NCBI GenBank assembly: GCA_017463445.1
Contig: JAFTPF010000033.1
Location: 1 to 32,944 of the forward strand
Source of the DNA: Clostridia bacterium
GTDB taxonomy: Bacteria; Bacillota; Clostridia; Oscillospirales; CAG-272
DNA: 32,944 nucleotides
Direction of reading: 5' to 3'
In this document: piece after piece, positions 22,164 to 29,556 of the stretch
Layout of the letters: each line of letters opens with the position of its first letter
How positions within the stretch are numbered: position 1 is the first letter of the stretch
Notes under the pieces: generated by a model
Database searches by the model: none
What the model was told of the DNA's origin: nothing
Seen by the model: only the letters and a program-made list of their open reading frames with translations
Translations under genes and position numbers: made by a program

Positions 22164-22910
22164 TTAAGTCATCGCTGCACCGTCTACGGAGAGGAGCGCG
22201 CCGGTGATATAGGATGCCATGTCGCTGGCAAGGAAGACGAAGGCGTTCGCCACTTCCTCAGGGGTGCCCACTCTGCCCAGCGGGATGGTCTTGCTGATGG
22301 CGGCTACCATCTGCTCGGGGAGTGCCGCTACCATGTCGGTGGCGGTGACACCGGGGAGAACGGCGTTGACGCGGATGTTATCTCTGCCCAGCTCGCGTGC
22401 AAGGGAGTGGGTCAGACCGTTCACCGCGAACTTGGAGGCGGGATATGCCGAGCCTGCGGGCTGACCGTAGAGGCTGACCATGGAGCTGGTGTTCAGAATC
22501 ACGCCTCCGCCCTGCTCCTTCATAATTTTCGCCGCCGCCTGCGAGCAGTAGAACACCGCGTTCAGGTTTAGGTCGATGGTCTTCTTGAAATCCTCAGGAT
22601 TATAAGTGTAGATGGAATCTCTTGCCGACACGCCTGCGTTGTTGACTAGGATGTCCACCTTGCCGAAGGCAGCCTTCACCTTGTCGGTAGCCTCCGCAAC
22701 GGCGGCAGGATCGGACAGATCGGGCCAGAAGCCGTTCACATTCCAGTCGGGATTCTCCGCCTTCAGCGCAGCAAGCGCCTTCGTGACGCTCTCCTCACGA
22801 GAGCCCCAGACCGATACGGTAGCACCCTCTTCCAAAAATCTTTTTACAATTGCGTAGCCGATGCCACGGGTTCCGCCCGTGACAATGGCAACTTTTCCGC
22901 TGAGCAGCAT
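22164..22910 (-). CDS. Short-chain dehydrogenase/reductase, FabG-like
   Basis: The 248-residue protein is a classical SDR. The cofactor motif is TGGTRGIG (residues 11-18), followed by NNAGVSA near 93-99, the catalytic serine in NTSSMVS, YPASK (catalytic Tyr and Lys) and the C-terminal SYITGALLSVDGAAMT of FabG-type 3-oxoacyl-ACP reductases. The TGG..G motif with Arg15 and a downstream Arg (SREES) suggests NADPH. It stands alone, not in a fatty-acid synthesis cluster, so its substrate may differ from 3-oxoacyl-ACP. AAAGGAGG precedes the ATG, with a clear promoter upstream. Confidence 0.85.
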   Translation of the reverse strand: MLLSGKVAIVTGGTRGIGYAIVKRFLEEGATVSVWGSREESVTKALAALKAENPDWNVNGFWPDLSDPAAVAEATDKVKAAFGKVDILVNNAGVSARDSIYTYNPEDFKKTIDLNLNAVFYCSQAAAKIMKEQGGGVILNTSSMVSLYGQPAGSAYPASKFAVNGLTHSLARELGRDNIRVNAVLPGVTATDMVAALPEQMVAAISKTIPLGRVGTPEEVANAFVFLASDMASYITGALLSVDGAAMT

Positions 22911-22942
22911 AATAATGCCTCCTTTTGAAATTTCTTTACTTT

Positions 22943-22971
22943 AGTGTACCATATTTTCAAAAGCCTGTCAA
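22943..22971 (-). promoter_or_regulatory. Promoter of the SDR gene
   Basis: On the minus strand TTGACA (22971-22966) and TACACT (22948-22943) are separated by 17 bases. It lies directly after the decayed hypB end. Confidence 0.65.
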
Positions 22972-22979
22972 GTATTTTC

Positions 22980-23078
22980 TCACTTGCAGTCGGCCCGACT
23001 CCGCACGACGCTTCTGACCCAATCTGCCAGCGCGTCCAATCCCTCGCCGGATCAGGAAGAGATGGGATAGATGATCAT
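22980..23078 (-). pseudogene. Remnant of a second hypB 3' end
   Basis: Read on the minus strand from 23078 this stretch encodes IIYPISS, a TGA stop, then SGEGLDALADWVRS and about ten more residues to a TGA at 22982-22980. The intact HypB in this window ends AIYPVSTRTGEGMDALVEWV plus 8 residues. The match is collinear at DNA level too (for example both carry the same 12 bases CCAGCGCGTCCA), and the in-frame stop equals one AGA-to-TGA change. Sequence upstream of 23078 no longer resembles hypB. It is thus a decayed tail of a duplicated hypB or a close GTPase relative. Confidence 0.7.
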
Positions 23079-23188
23079 GTAAAAATAAAGAGGATAGTAA
23101 GCCCCATACGTTCACCAACACTATTTTACAAATAGAGCATCAAAACAGCAATATTCCGGCAATTCTAACCTAAATATCGCCATTTTAC

Positions 23189-23908
23189 TTAGTTTTCCTC
23201 ATCCTTGCAGTCAATCGAGAGCACATAGCTGTTAAGCCTGTAATCAAGGAATATCTCAGGCAGAGCGCCTTCGATAACGGCGGCTTCGATCAAAGAGTCG
23301 GGGATAAAGTAAGGCATCGTTCGAAGAATGATAATGAGGTATTCGTAGTCAAATTCGCCGTACAAAATGCGCCCGAAAAAGCTCATTAAGCTGTCGCCAC
23401 TGATAAACCTGCAAAATTGCCTAAAAACACGCTTGTCGAGCTTGTTAAAATCGGAATTTGCTACCATATCGACATATTCTTCTGACATGATGAACTCGTG
23501 CATCAGTGTCAGGTAGGAAATATCCAGTCCGAAGTGCCCCAGCTGTGCACAGATGATCGAAAGGGTTGATGTTTTGAGAAAAGGTGAACAGCTCAGCAGA
23601 TCGGCGGCGGAGAGCCTCCCTTCCCGAATGAGTTTGGCGATCTCTTCGGGCGAAGCCTGTGCGAGCTCGCGAACGATCTTTTCTTCGCGGTCACTGAGCT
23701 CTGCCGAACCGACCAGTGCGTCGAGACTAACCGAGTAAAGTGCGGCGAGTTGCGTAAGAATATCGACGGTCGGGAAAGTCTCGCCACGCTCCCACAGAGA
23801 AACCGCTTGCGGCGAAATAGACAGACTTTCAGCGACTTGCCGCTGTGTGAGCCCTGCGTTTTTGCGCTGCTCTGTAATGTAACTGCCAAATCGGTCTAAA
23901 TTGAACAT
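23189..23908 (-). CDS. XRE-family regulator with C-terminal helical domain
   Basis: The 239-residue protein begins with an XRE helix-turn-helix (about residues 5-62: NAGLTQRQVAESLSISPQAV then SLWERGETFPTVDIL). The rest is a predicted helical domain I do not recognise; it contains SPEEIAKLIREGRLSAADLL and ends in DCKDEEN. ATG 23908 is preferred because AGGAGG lies 9 bases upstream; the ATG three codons earlier overlaps that site. The gene sits between intact hypB and the hypB-tail remnant. Its target is unknown. Confidence 0.8.
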   Translation of the reverse strand: MFNLDRFGSYITEQRKNAGLTQRQVAESLSISPQAVSLWERGETFPTVDILTQLAALYSVSLDALVGSAELSDREEKIVRELAQASPEEIAKLIREGRLSAADLLSCSPFLKTSTLSIICAQLGHFGLDISYLTLMHEFIMSEEYVDMVANSDFNKLDKRVFRQFCRFISGDSLMSFFGRILYGEFDYEYLIIILRTMPYFIPDSLIEAAVIEGALPEIFLDYRLNSYVLSIDCKDEEN

Positions 23909-23931
23909 TTGCTTCATCCTCCTTTTTCATT

Positions 23932-23961
23932 ATTATAGCAAACCCAAAGAATCCCTGTCAA
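23932..23961 (-). promoter_or_regulatory. Promoter of the XRE regulator
   Basis: On the minus strand TTGACA (23961-23956) and TATAAT (23937-23932) are separated by 18 bases. The -35 lies in the second arm of the inverted repeat CCCTGTCAAG / CTTGACAGGG (23953-23981), which begins 8 bp after the hypB stop; this structure could serve as a terminator for hypB or as an operator. Confidence 0.6.
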
Positions 23962-23988
23962 GCAAGCGATACTTGACAGGGAACTTCG

Positions 23989-24639
23989 TTAATCTCGGTT
24001 CATTTGCGCCTTCACCCATTCCACCAGCGCGTCCATTCCCTCTCCTGTTCTGGTGGAAACGGGGTAGATCGCCACGCTTTGGTTCACGTCTCGGGCATCG
24101 TTTTCCACCCGAACGGGGTCGAAATCGAAATAGGGGAGCATATCGTATTTGTTCAGCGCCATCGCGTCGGTGGTGGAGAACATGAGCGGGTATTTCGCCA
24201 CCTTGTCGTCGCCCTCGGGAATGGAGAGGATGGCAAGCCGTGCGCTCTCACCGATGTTGAACTCGGCGGGGCAGACCAGATTGCCGATGTTCTCCACGAA
24301 GAGCAGATCCAGCGCGTCCAGATCGAAATCGGGGAGGATATGCTCGATGGACATCGCCTCGATATGGCAGGCGCCGTCGGTGTTGAGCTGTACCACGGGG
24401 ATGCCCAGCGAAGCGATGGTCTCGGCGTCGATCTTGCCGGCGATGTCACCCTCGATGACGCCGATCTTGTACTCTTCTCTCAGTCGTGTGATGAGAGCGG
24501 TGATCAGCGAGGTCTTGCCAGCTCCGGGAGAGCCCATGACGTTGATCATGGTAACGCCCTTTTGGGCGAGATGCTTCTTGATTTCGTTGCTGTGATCCTC
24601 GTTCCACTCCATAATTTGATGAATGACCTTGATTTCCAT
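23989..24639 (-). CDS. hypB: Hydrogenase/urease nickel incorporation GTPase HypB
   Basis: The 216-residue protein has the SIMIBI GTPase motifs of HypB: P-loop GSPGAGKTS (residues 36-44), EGDIAGKIDAE, a metal-site segment in GACHIEAMS and VCPAEFNIGE, and base-recognition ALNKYD. It lacks the N-terminal histidine-rich stretch and CxxCGC site seen in some HypB proteins. HypB with HypA inserts nickel into [NiFe]-hydrogenase. No hydrogenase structural gene and no hypCDEF is in this window, so the client enzyme must be elsewhere. It starts 6 bp after hypA. Confidence 0.93.
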   Translation of the reverse strand: MEIKVIHQIMEWNEDHSNEIKKHLAQKGVTMINVMGSPGAGKTSLITALITRLREEYKIGVIEGDIAGKIDAETIASLGIPVVQLNTDGACHIEAMSIEHILPDFDLDALDLLFVENIGNLVCPAEFNIGESARLAILSIPEGDDKVAKYPLMFSTTDAMALNKYDMLPYFDFDPVRVENDARDVNQSVAIYPVSTRTGEGMDALVEWVKAQMNRD

Positions 24640-24645
24640 ATGTTT

Positions 24646-24996
24646 TTATTCCTTTTCTTCTATTTCCATGCTCTCGATATACGCTTCCCTGCCCGACAGC
24701 AGTTCTACTTTTCGGGAGGTGCAGGCGGGACAGCGCAGGCGGAAGTCGGGCAGCTCGCTCTCGGCACCGCAATCGGCACATCTCACCTTGGCGGGAATGC
24801 GGCGAAAAGTGAGCTTGGCTCCCTCGGCGGGAGTTCCCTCTGCGACGAGTGCGAAGTAAGTCTCGATGCAATCGGGAACGATGCCCGATAGCGCGCCCAC
24901 CGACACGGTCAGGGCGGTGACTTTTTCCGCGCCTCGCTTGGCGGCTTCTTCAAGGGCGAAGTTGACAATTCCTTGGGTAATGGCAAGCTCGTGCAT
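24646..24996 (-). CDS. hypA: Hydrogenase nickel-insertion protein HypA
   Basis: The 116-residue protein begins MHELAITQGIV; Met1, His2 and Glu3 form the nickel-binding end of HypA. The zinc site is made by RCADCGAE and RCPACTSRK. I take ATG 24996 because the MHE N-terminus must be exposed for nickel binding and GGAGG lies upstream. It works with HypB, encoded 6 bp downstream. The promoter lies at 25025-25053. Confidence 0.93.
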   Translation of the reverse strand: MHELAITQGIVNFALEEAAKRGAEKVTALTVSVGALSGIVPDCIETYFALVAEGTPAEGAKLTFRRIPAKVRCADCGAESELPDFRLRCPACTSRKVELLSGREAYIESMEIEEKE

Positions 24997-25024
24997 GGGG
25001 AGACCTCCGTGGTTTGATGGGGAT

Positions 25025-25053
25025 ATTGTAGCATATTTTCGCGACGGTGTCAA
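25025..25053 (-). promoter_or_regulatory. Promoter of hypAB
   Basis: On the minus strand TTGACA (25053-25048) and TACAAT (25030-25025) are separated by 17 bases, about 30 bases before the hypA ATG. The bases from 25054 to 25209 hold no supported gene. Confidence 0.7.
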
Positions 25054-25209
25054 TCCCTATCGAGAGCGCAAAATTTCCGCCGCTCACCTTCGAACGGTTT
25101 ACACGAGCAAACGAAATGGTTGATGTTCGCGCCCCTACAAGATTAACGAAGAATACGCATCCCCCAAAAAATTCAACCGCAGGTTGATTATCCATCAAAA
25201 AACGGGTTA

Positions 25210-25238
25210 TTGACGGCAAGCCTCACCTATGCTATACT
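25210..25238 (+). promoter_or_regulatory. Promoter of the XRE regulator at 25287
   Basis: TTGACG (25210-25215) and TATACT (25233-25238) with a 17-base spacer, about 50 bases before the ATG. Confidence 0.65.
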
Positions 25239-25286
25239 GTCTACAGAAGCAGGCGCGCCGCTTACTACAACGTGTAGGAGAAACCC

Positions 25287-25913
25287 ATGTACAACATCGG
25301 ACAAAAGATCAAAGAACTGCGCAAAAGGAGTGATCTGACCCAGGAAAAGTTGGCGGATTACCTCGGCGTGTCCTATCAAGCGGTGAGCAAATGGGAGACG
25401 GGCATTGCCTGCCCCGATTTGTCGCTGATCGTCCCGCTGGCGAGGCTGTTTGGGGTGACCACGGATGAGCTGCTCGGGATGAACGCAAATGCGGAAGATG
25501 AAAAGCGCACCGAGTATCAGCGCGCATACGACGAAACCCTCCCAAGCGGCGATTTGGAAAAACGCTATCAGATTGCGCGGGAGGCGGTGATCGATTTTCC
25601 CGACGACTTTGACTTCTTACTCCGTTGGGCAGAGGCGGAATACGCCCTCGCCCATCGAGAAGGTTATTCGTTGAACTGCAGTGCAGAATACTTTGAGGAA
25701 ATGATTGACAACGCCATGCGGCATTACGAGCAGATCATTGATCATTGCGGAAATTTTGCGCTCCGAAACCGCGCGATTTTGGGAATGTTCCAAACATTGA
25801 AGCTCTGCGGACGGATGATCGAAGCCGAGTGGTATGCCGAGGTAGTGTATCCCGAAAACGGTGAAATGACACGGGCAGAGTTGTTGGACATACTATCAAA
25901 AGAAGATGAATAA
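25287..25913 (+). CDS. XRE-family regulator with helical C-terminal domain
   Basis: The 208-residue protein has an N-terminal XRE helix-turn-helix (residues about 5-62: SDLTQEKLADYLGVSYQAVS then KWETGIACPDLSLIVPLARL) ending with TTDELLGM, followed by about 140 residues predicted helical and possibly TPR-like (DLEKRYQIAREAVIDFPDDF, RWAEAEYALAHREGY). A TAGGAG site precedes the ATG. This layout is common for Clostridial regulators of unknown signal. No neighbouring gene is obviously its target. Confidence 0.8.
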   Translation: MYNIGQKIKELRKRSDLTQEKLADYLGVSYQAVSKWETGIACPDLSLIVPLARLFGVTTDELLGMNANAEDEKRTEYQRAYDETLPSGDLEKRYQIAREAVIDFPDDFDFLLRWAEAEYALAHREGYSLNCSAEYFEEMIDNAMRHYEQIIDHCGNFALRNRAILGMFQTLKLCGRMIEAEWYAEVVYPENGEMTRAELLDILSKEDE

Positions 25914-25956
25914 TCCCTGCCAATATCGCACGTCACACGTCAACATTCCCAATAAA

Positions 25957-26083
25957 CCCGTAGGGCGGGGGCTTGCTCCCGCCGTCGAACGGTATTCACC
26001 GCACGATAATTGCTGAGTCAAGCATAGAATGATTTTTTGTGCCAATCGATATTAAGCGGCGGGAGCAAGCCCCGCCCTACGGG
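25957..26083. repeat. 127-bp element with 27-28 bp terminal inverted repeats
   Basis: The left end (25957-25984) begins CCCGTAGGGCGGGGGCTTGC and the right end (26057-26083) is its reverse complement with one G fewer. The middle 72 bp hold no reading frame of note. The shape is that of a MITE or large REP-like element. I see no convincing target duplication. The outer CGTAGGGCGGG is shared with the palindromic elements beside scfA. Confidence 0.8.
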
Positions 26084-26219
26084 ATGAAAATAACACCCCT
26101 CTCATTTTCTCTACCTCTATGCAACATAGATACCAAGCCGCGCAACACCGATAAAAGCACATTTTTCCCCTTCGGGCTATAATGAAACTACCATATTATT
26201 GTCCGAAAGGAAAACGGCT

Positions 26220-27539
26220 ATGAAAATTACATTTATGGGTGCGGGAAGCACCGTATTTGCCAAGAACGTGCTGGGCGACGTGATGTGCACACCCGCACTC
26301 CGCGAGTGCGAGATCGCGCTGTACGACATCGACCCCGAGAGACTTGCGGAATCCAAACTCCTGATCGAGGCGATCAACGGCGAAATCAACGAGGGACGCG
26401 CCAAGATCTACGGCTACTGCGGCGTGGAGAATCGCAAGGAAGCCCTGCGCGGTGCAAACTTCGTGGTCAACGCCATTCAGGTGGGCGGCTACGATCCCTG
26501 CACTATCATCGACTTTGAGATTCCAAAGAAATTCGGTCTGCGCCAGACCATCGCCGACACCGTGGGCATCGGCGGCATCATGCGCGCGCTCCGCACCATC
26601 CCCGTGATGGAGGGCTTTGCCCGCGACATGGAAGAGGTCTGCCCCGATGCCCTCTTCCTGAACTACACCAACCCCATGGCAATGCTCACCGGTTATATGC
26701 TCCGCTATACCGGCGTAAAAACTGTCGGTCTCTGCCACAGCGTACAGCACTGCTCCTCTCACCTGCTCCACTGCTTGGGCATGGGCGACAAAGTGGAGGG
26801 CCGCGTAGACAAGATCGCCGGCATCAACCACATGGCGTGGCTGCTGGAGATCTACGACAAGGACGGCAACGACCTTTACCCCGAGATCCGCCGCCGCGCA
26901 TTAGAGAAGAACGCAAACGAGAAGCATCACGACATGGTGCGCTACGAGTACATCCGCAGACTTGGCTACTACTGCACCGAGTCCAGCGAGCACAACGCCG
27001 AGTACAATCCCTTCTTCATCAAGAGCAAGTACCCTGAGCTGATCGATCGCTACAACATCCCGCTGGACGAGTACCCCCGTCGCTGTGTGAACCAGATCGC
27101 CGATTGGAAGGAAAAGCAGAAGCACCTGACCGATCCCGATATGCTCCGTCACAACCGCACCGGTGAATACGCTTCTTATATTATGGAAGCCATCGTGACC
27201 AACAAGCCCTACAAGATCGGCGGCAACGTGCTGAACAACGGTCTGATCACCAACCTGGATCCCGACGCTTGCGTTGAGGTCTCCTGCTTGGTGGACGGCA
27301 ACGGCATCACTCCTTGCCACGTGGGCAAGCTCCCCCCTCAGCTGGCGGCAATGAACATGACCAACATCAACGCTCAGCTGCTGACCATCGACGCCGCAGT
27401 CACCAAAAAACGCGACCGCATCTATCAGGCGGCTATGCTGGAGCCTCACACCGGCTCCGAGCTCTCCATCGACGACATCGTCGCAATGGTAGACGAGCTC
27501 ATCGAAGCCCACGGCGATTGGCTGCCCAAGTATAATTGA
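26220..27539 (+). CDS. melA: Glycoside hydrolase family 4 alpha-galactosidase
   Basis: The 439-residue protein is a GH4 enzyme: N-terminal NAD fold MKITFMGAGSTVFAKN, LYDID (Asp36), NYTNPMAMLTGY, and the CHSV motif (Cys172, His173) with GINHMAWL (Asn203, His204), which together hold the catalytic metal. CHSV at this site is typical of the alpha-galactosidases (MelA) rather than the phospho-glycosidases, which have CNxP. The mechanism uses NAD and Mn2+. The start at 26220 follows GAAAGGA. No sugar transporter is adjacent. A TATAAT at 26178-26183 may be its -10, with no good -35. Confidence 0.88.
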   Translation: MKITFMGAGSTVFAKNVLGDVMCTPALRECEIALYDIDPERLAESKLLIEAINGEINEGRAKIYGYCGVENRKEALRGANFVVNAIQVGGYDPCTIIDFEIPKKFGLRQTIADTVGIGGIMRALRTIPVMEGFARDMEEVCPDALFLNYTNPMAMLTGYMLRYTGVKTVGLCHSVQHCSSHLLHCLGMGDKVEGRVDKIAGINHMAWLLEIYDKDGNDLYPEIRRRALEKNANEKHHDMVRYEYIRRLGYYCTESSEHNAEYNPFFIKSKYPELIDRYNIPLDEYPRRCVNQIADWKEKQKHLTDPDMLRHNRTGEYASYIMEAIVTNKPYKIGGNVLNNGLITNLDPDACVEVSCLVDGNGITPCHVGKLPPQLAAMNMTNINAQLLTIDAAVTKKRDRIYQAAMLEPHTGSELSIDDIVAMVDELIEAHGDWLPKYN

Positions 27540-27550
27540 ATTGATCGCAA

Positions 27551-27702
27551 TTGAGGCTCCGCCTCAAACTCCGCCAAGGGAACTTTTTGAAAAAAGTTCC
27601 CTTGGATCCTTCAAAAACTTCTATAAATACCCCCGCAATTTTTGCGGGGCTAAGCCAAAACATCCCCTACGAATGTCTGATTTTTCTGCATTCGCAGGGG
27701 AT
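27551..27702. repeat. Dispersed hairpin repeat, copy 4 (reversed), with terminators between convergent genes
   Basis: Four stems follow the alpha-galactosidase stop: 27551-27567 (TTGAGGC / GCCTCAA), 27574-27605 (CCAAGGGAACTTTTT / AAAAAGTTCCCTTGG, a perfect 15-bp stem with a 2-base loop), 27631-27649 (CCCCGCAA / TTGCGGGG) and 27662-27702 (ATCCCCTACGAATG / CATTCGCAGGGGAT, one mismatch). Read on the minus strand, the second and third are joined by the same AGAAGTTTTTGAAGGATCC-like linker as in copy 1. The last stem ends 3 bp from the stop of the convergent XRE gene. Confidence 0.75.
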
Positions 27703-27705
27703 TTG

Positions 27706-27996
27706 TTATTGATTTGTGCTTTTTTCTCGGTAACACTCTATGATTTCGATGACGGCGGCGATTTCACGATCCGAAAGCCCTTCTACCGATACGGTAGCGG
27801 TATGCTCAAGTCCCAACAGGTAGTCTGCAGATACATTGAAAAATTGTGCCAGCTCCACGATATACTGAGTGGAAGGAACCGAAATTCCCATTTCCCATGC
27901 GTTTACACCCGAACGGGTAATGCCCAGTTGCTTCGCTAAATCCGCTTGCGTAAGTCCGCTTTTTTCTCGGAGCAGTCTGATTCTATCGTAGATCAT
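27706..27996 (-). CDS. Small XRE-family (Cro/cI-like) regulator
   Basis: The 96-residue protein consists of an XRE helix-turn-helix (SGLTQADLAKQLGITRSGVN then AWEMGISVPSTQYIVELAQF) ending in ADYLLGLE, and a tail of about 30 residues (GLSDREIAAVIEIIECYREK). It is transcribed away from the BspA-like lipoprotein gene. Two TATC-N5-GATA palindromes lie in the shared upstream region and could be its operators. A GAGGTGG site precedes the ATG. Confidence 0.82.
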   Translation of the reverse strand: MIYDRIRLLREKSGLTQADLAKQLGITRSGVNAWEMGISVPSTQYIVELAQFFNVSADYLLGLEHTATVSVEGLSDREIAAVIEIIECYREKSTNQ

Positions 27997-28018
27997 TCCA
28001 TCACCACCTCATAGTATT

Positions 28019-28059
28019 ATTATACATTATCGAAGCGATAACTCATTATCAAATTGATA
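28019..28059. promoter_or_regulatory. Paired palindromic operators and XRE promoter region
   Basis: TATCGAAGCGATA (28028-28040) and TATCAAATTGATA (28047-28059) are two 13-bp palindromes of the same form, centred 19 bp apart, roughly two helical turns. A TATAAT for the minus-strand XRE gene lies at 28024-28019. The promoter of the plus-strand lipoprotein gene begins 7 bp beyond the second site. Binding by the XRE protein would be placed to affect both genes. Confidence 0.6.
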
Positions 28060-28066
28060 TTTCTAC

Positions 28067-28095
28067 TTGACAAATGAATCTTTTTGTGATATAAT
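28067..28095 (+). promoter_or_regulatory. Promoter of the BspA-like lipoprotein gene
   Basis: A consensus TTGACA (28067-28072) and TATAAT (28090-28095) with a 17-base spacer. Confidence 0.8.
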
Positions 28096-28123
28096 GAAGA
28101 AAATATTATGAATGGAGTTACAT

Positions 28124-29461
28124 ATGAAAAAAACATTATTTTCTACGATTATTCTGGCAATCAGTTTTCTCATCGTTAGTTGTGGGAACAATCAAGCAGC
28201 ATTTTCCGAACATTCCAACTCGAGCAACGGTGCCTGCATGCACTATTACAAAACTAACGTTAATAAAAAAGCTACTTGTTTTCAAAGCGGAGTGACTTTG
28301 TATACTTGCTCGAAATGTGGCGACTCGTACGAAAAAATTGTATGGGAGGAACATAAAATTACAGATAACAAATGTTCTGTCTGCGATGCACTGATTGCAG
28401 AAAATCTCGAATTTGAAATATCTGATGACGGAAAAACATATAGTGTAGCCGGCATCGGAAAATGCAACAGCACTAATATTATTATTCCGACCGAATACAA
28501 TAATATGCCAATCGTCAGCATTGGATCAAATGCTTTTAGTAAAAACGAATCTCTGCAATATATAACAATTCCCGATGGCGTAAAAAGCATTCAAGGTGAA
28601 GCCTTTCAAAACTGTACATCCTTAATAGGAATTAGAATTCCTAATAGTGTAAGTAGCATTGGTAGCCGCGCATTTCGAAGATGCTCTTCCTTAACTAATA
28701 TTGTACTCCCGGACAAAATCAAAACTGTCAAAAGTGAGCTATTTGAAAACTGTGATTCTTTAACCAATGTTACTATTCCTAACAGCGTGACTATAATTGA
28801 ACACTCCGCATTTGATGGATGTAATTCTTTAACCAATGTTACTATTCCTAACAGCGTGACAAGCATTGGTGCCGGAGCATTTGATGGATGTGATTCTTTG
28901 CTAAGACTCACTATCCCCGAAGGTGTAACAAGCATTGAAGCGAATGCGTTCAGACAGTGTGATTCTTTGACGCATCTCTCAATTTCTGCCAGTGTAAAGA
29001 GCATCGCTGATACTTCATTTAATTATTGCGATTCTCTGATTAGCATCGAGGTTGCCGACAACAATTCTACATATCACAGCTACCAGAACTGCCTCATTGA
29101 TACCAAGAAGAAAATACTAATTAGAGGATGTCAGAACAGCACAATTCCCACCGACGGAAGCGTAACAAGCATCGGAGCTTTTGCATTTACTGATTGTAAA
29201 AATCTATACCAAATTACCATCCCGGACGGCATAACCAGTATCGGAGCATACGCCTTTAACGGATCTTCTCTGAACCAAATCGTTATTCCAAACAGCGTAA
29301 CGACTATTGGCTATGAAATTTTTGGCACGAATATTGTATACGCCTACTGCGAGGCGACTTCCAAACCCGATAACTGGGATTCGTATTGGACATGGTTCCC
29401 TGATAAAGTCTACTGGGGAAGCGAATGGGAATATGTAGATGGAGTTCCGGTCAAAAAATAA
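28124..29461 (+). CDS. BspA-like leucine-rich repeat lipoprotein
   Basis: The 445-residue protein starts at ATG 28124 (GGAG 6 bases upstream). A lipoprotein signal (MKKTLFSTIILAISFLIVSC) puts the lipid-bearing Cys at residue 20. CxxC pairs near 64-67 and 86-89 follow (TCSKCGDSY, KCSVCDAL), then about ten 23-residue LRR_5 repeats of the form CDSLTNVTIPNSVTSIGAGAF. BspA-like proteins are surface proteins of mucosal microbes that bind host or bacterial ligands. The gene is visibly more AT-rich than its neighbours, which suggests acquisition together with the divergent XRE gene. The product is predicted to be anchored on the outer face of the membrane. Confidence 0.88.
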   Translation: MKKTLFSTIILAISFLIVSCGNNQAAFSEHSNSSNGACMHYYKTNVNKKATCFQSGVTLYTCSKCGDSYEKIVWEEHKITDNKCSVCDALIAENLEFEISDDGKTYSVAGIGKCNSTNIIIPTEYNNMPIVSIGSNAFSKNESLQYITIPDGVKSIQGEAFQNCTSLIGIRIPNSVSSIGSRAFRRCSSLTNIVLPDKIKTVKSELFENCDSLTNVTIPNSVTIIEHSAFDGCNSLTNVTIPNSVTSIGAGAFDGCDSLLRLTIPEGVTSIEANAFRQCDSLTHLSISASVKSIADTSFNYCDSLISIEVADNNSTYHSYQNCLIDTKKKILIRGCQNSTIPTDGSVTSIGAFAFTDCKNLYQITIPDGITSIGAYAFNGSSLNQIVIPNSVTTIGYEIFGTNIVYAYCEATSKPDNWDSYWTWFPDKVYWGSEWEYVDGVPVKK

Positions 29462-29483
29462 GAACTTCCCTCTTCATCTCCTC

Positions 29484-29512
29484 TTGCAATATTCCTGAAT
29501 CCGTGCTACAAT
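29484..29512 (+). promoter_or_regulatory. Promoter of the PHP-domain gene
   Basis: TTGCAA (29484-29489) and TACAAT (29507-29512), 17 bases apart; a CAGGAGG site lies before the ATG at 29557. Confidence 0.6.
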
Positions 29513-29556
29513 AGACTCAAGAATAGGCGTTTTCGCCGAATATCAGGAGGTTTTAT

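Noticed and set aside
22944..23135. A 63-codon plus-strand frame
   Set aside because: It runs antisense over the SDR promoter and the hypB remnant; the minus-strand HypB homology explains the sequence better.
28600..29000. Regularly spaced repeats that could suggest a CRISPR array
   Set aside because: They are 69-base coding repeats of the leucine-rich repeat protein, without unique spacers between constant repeats.
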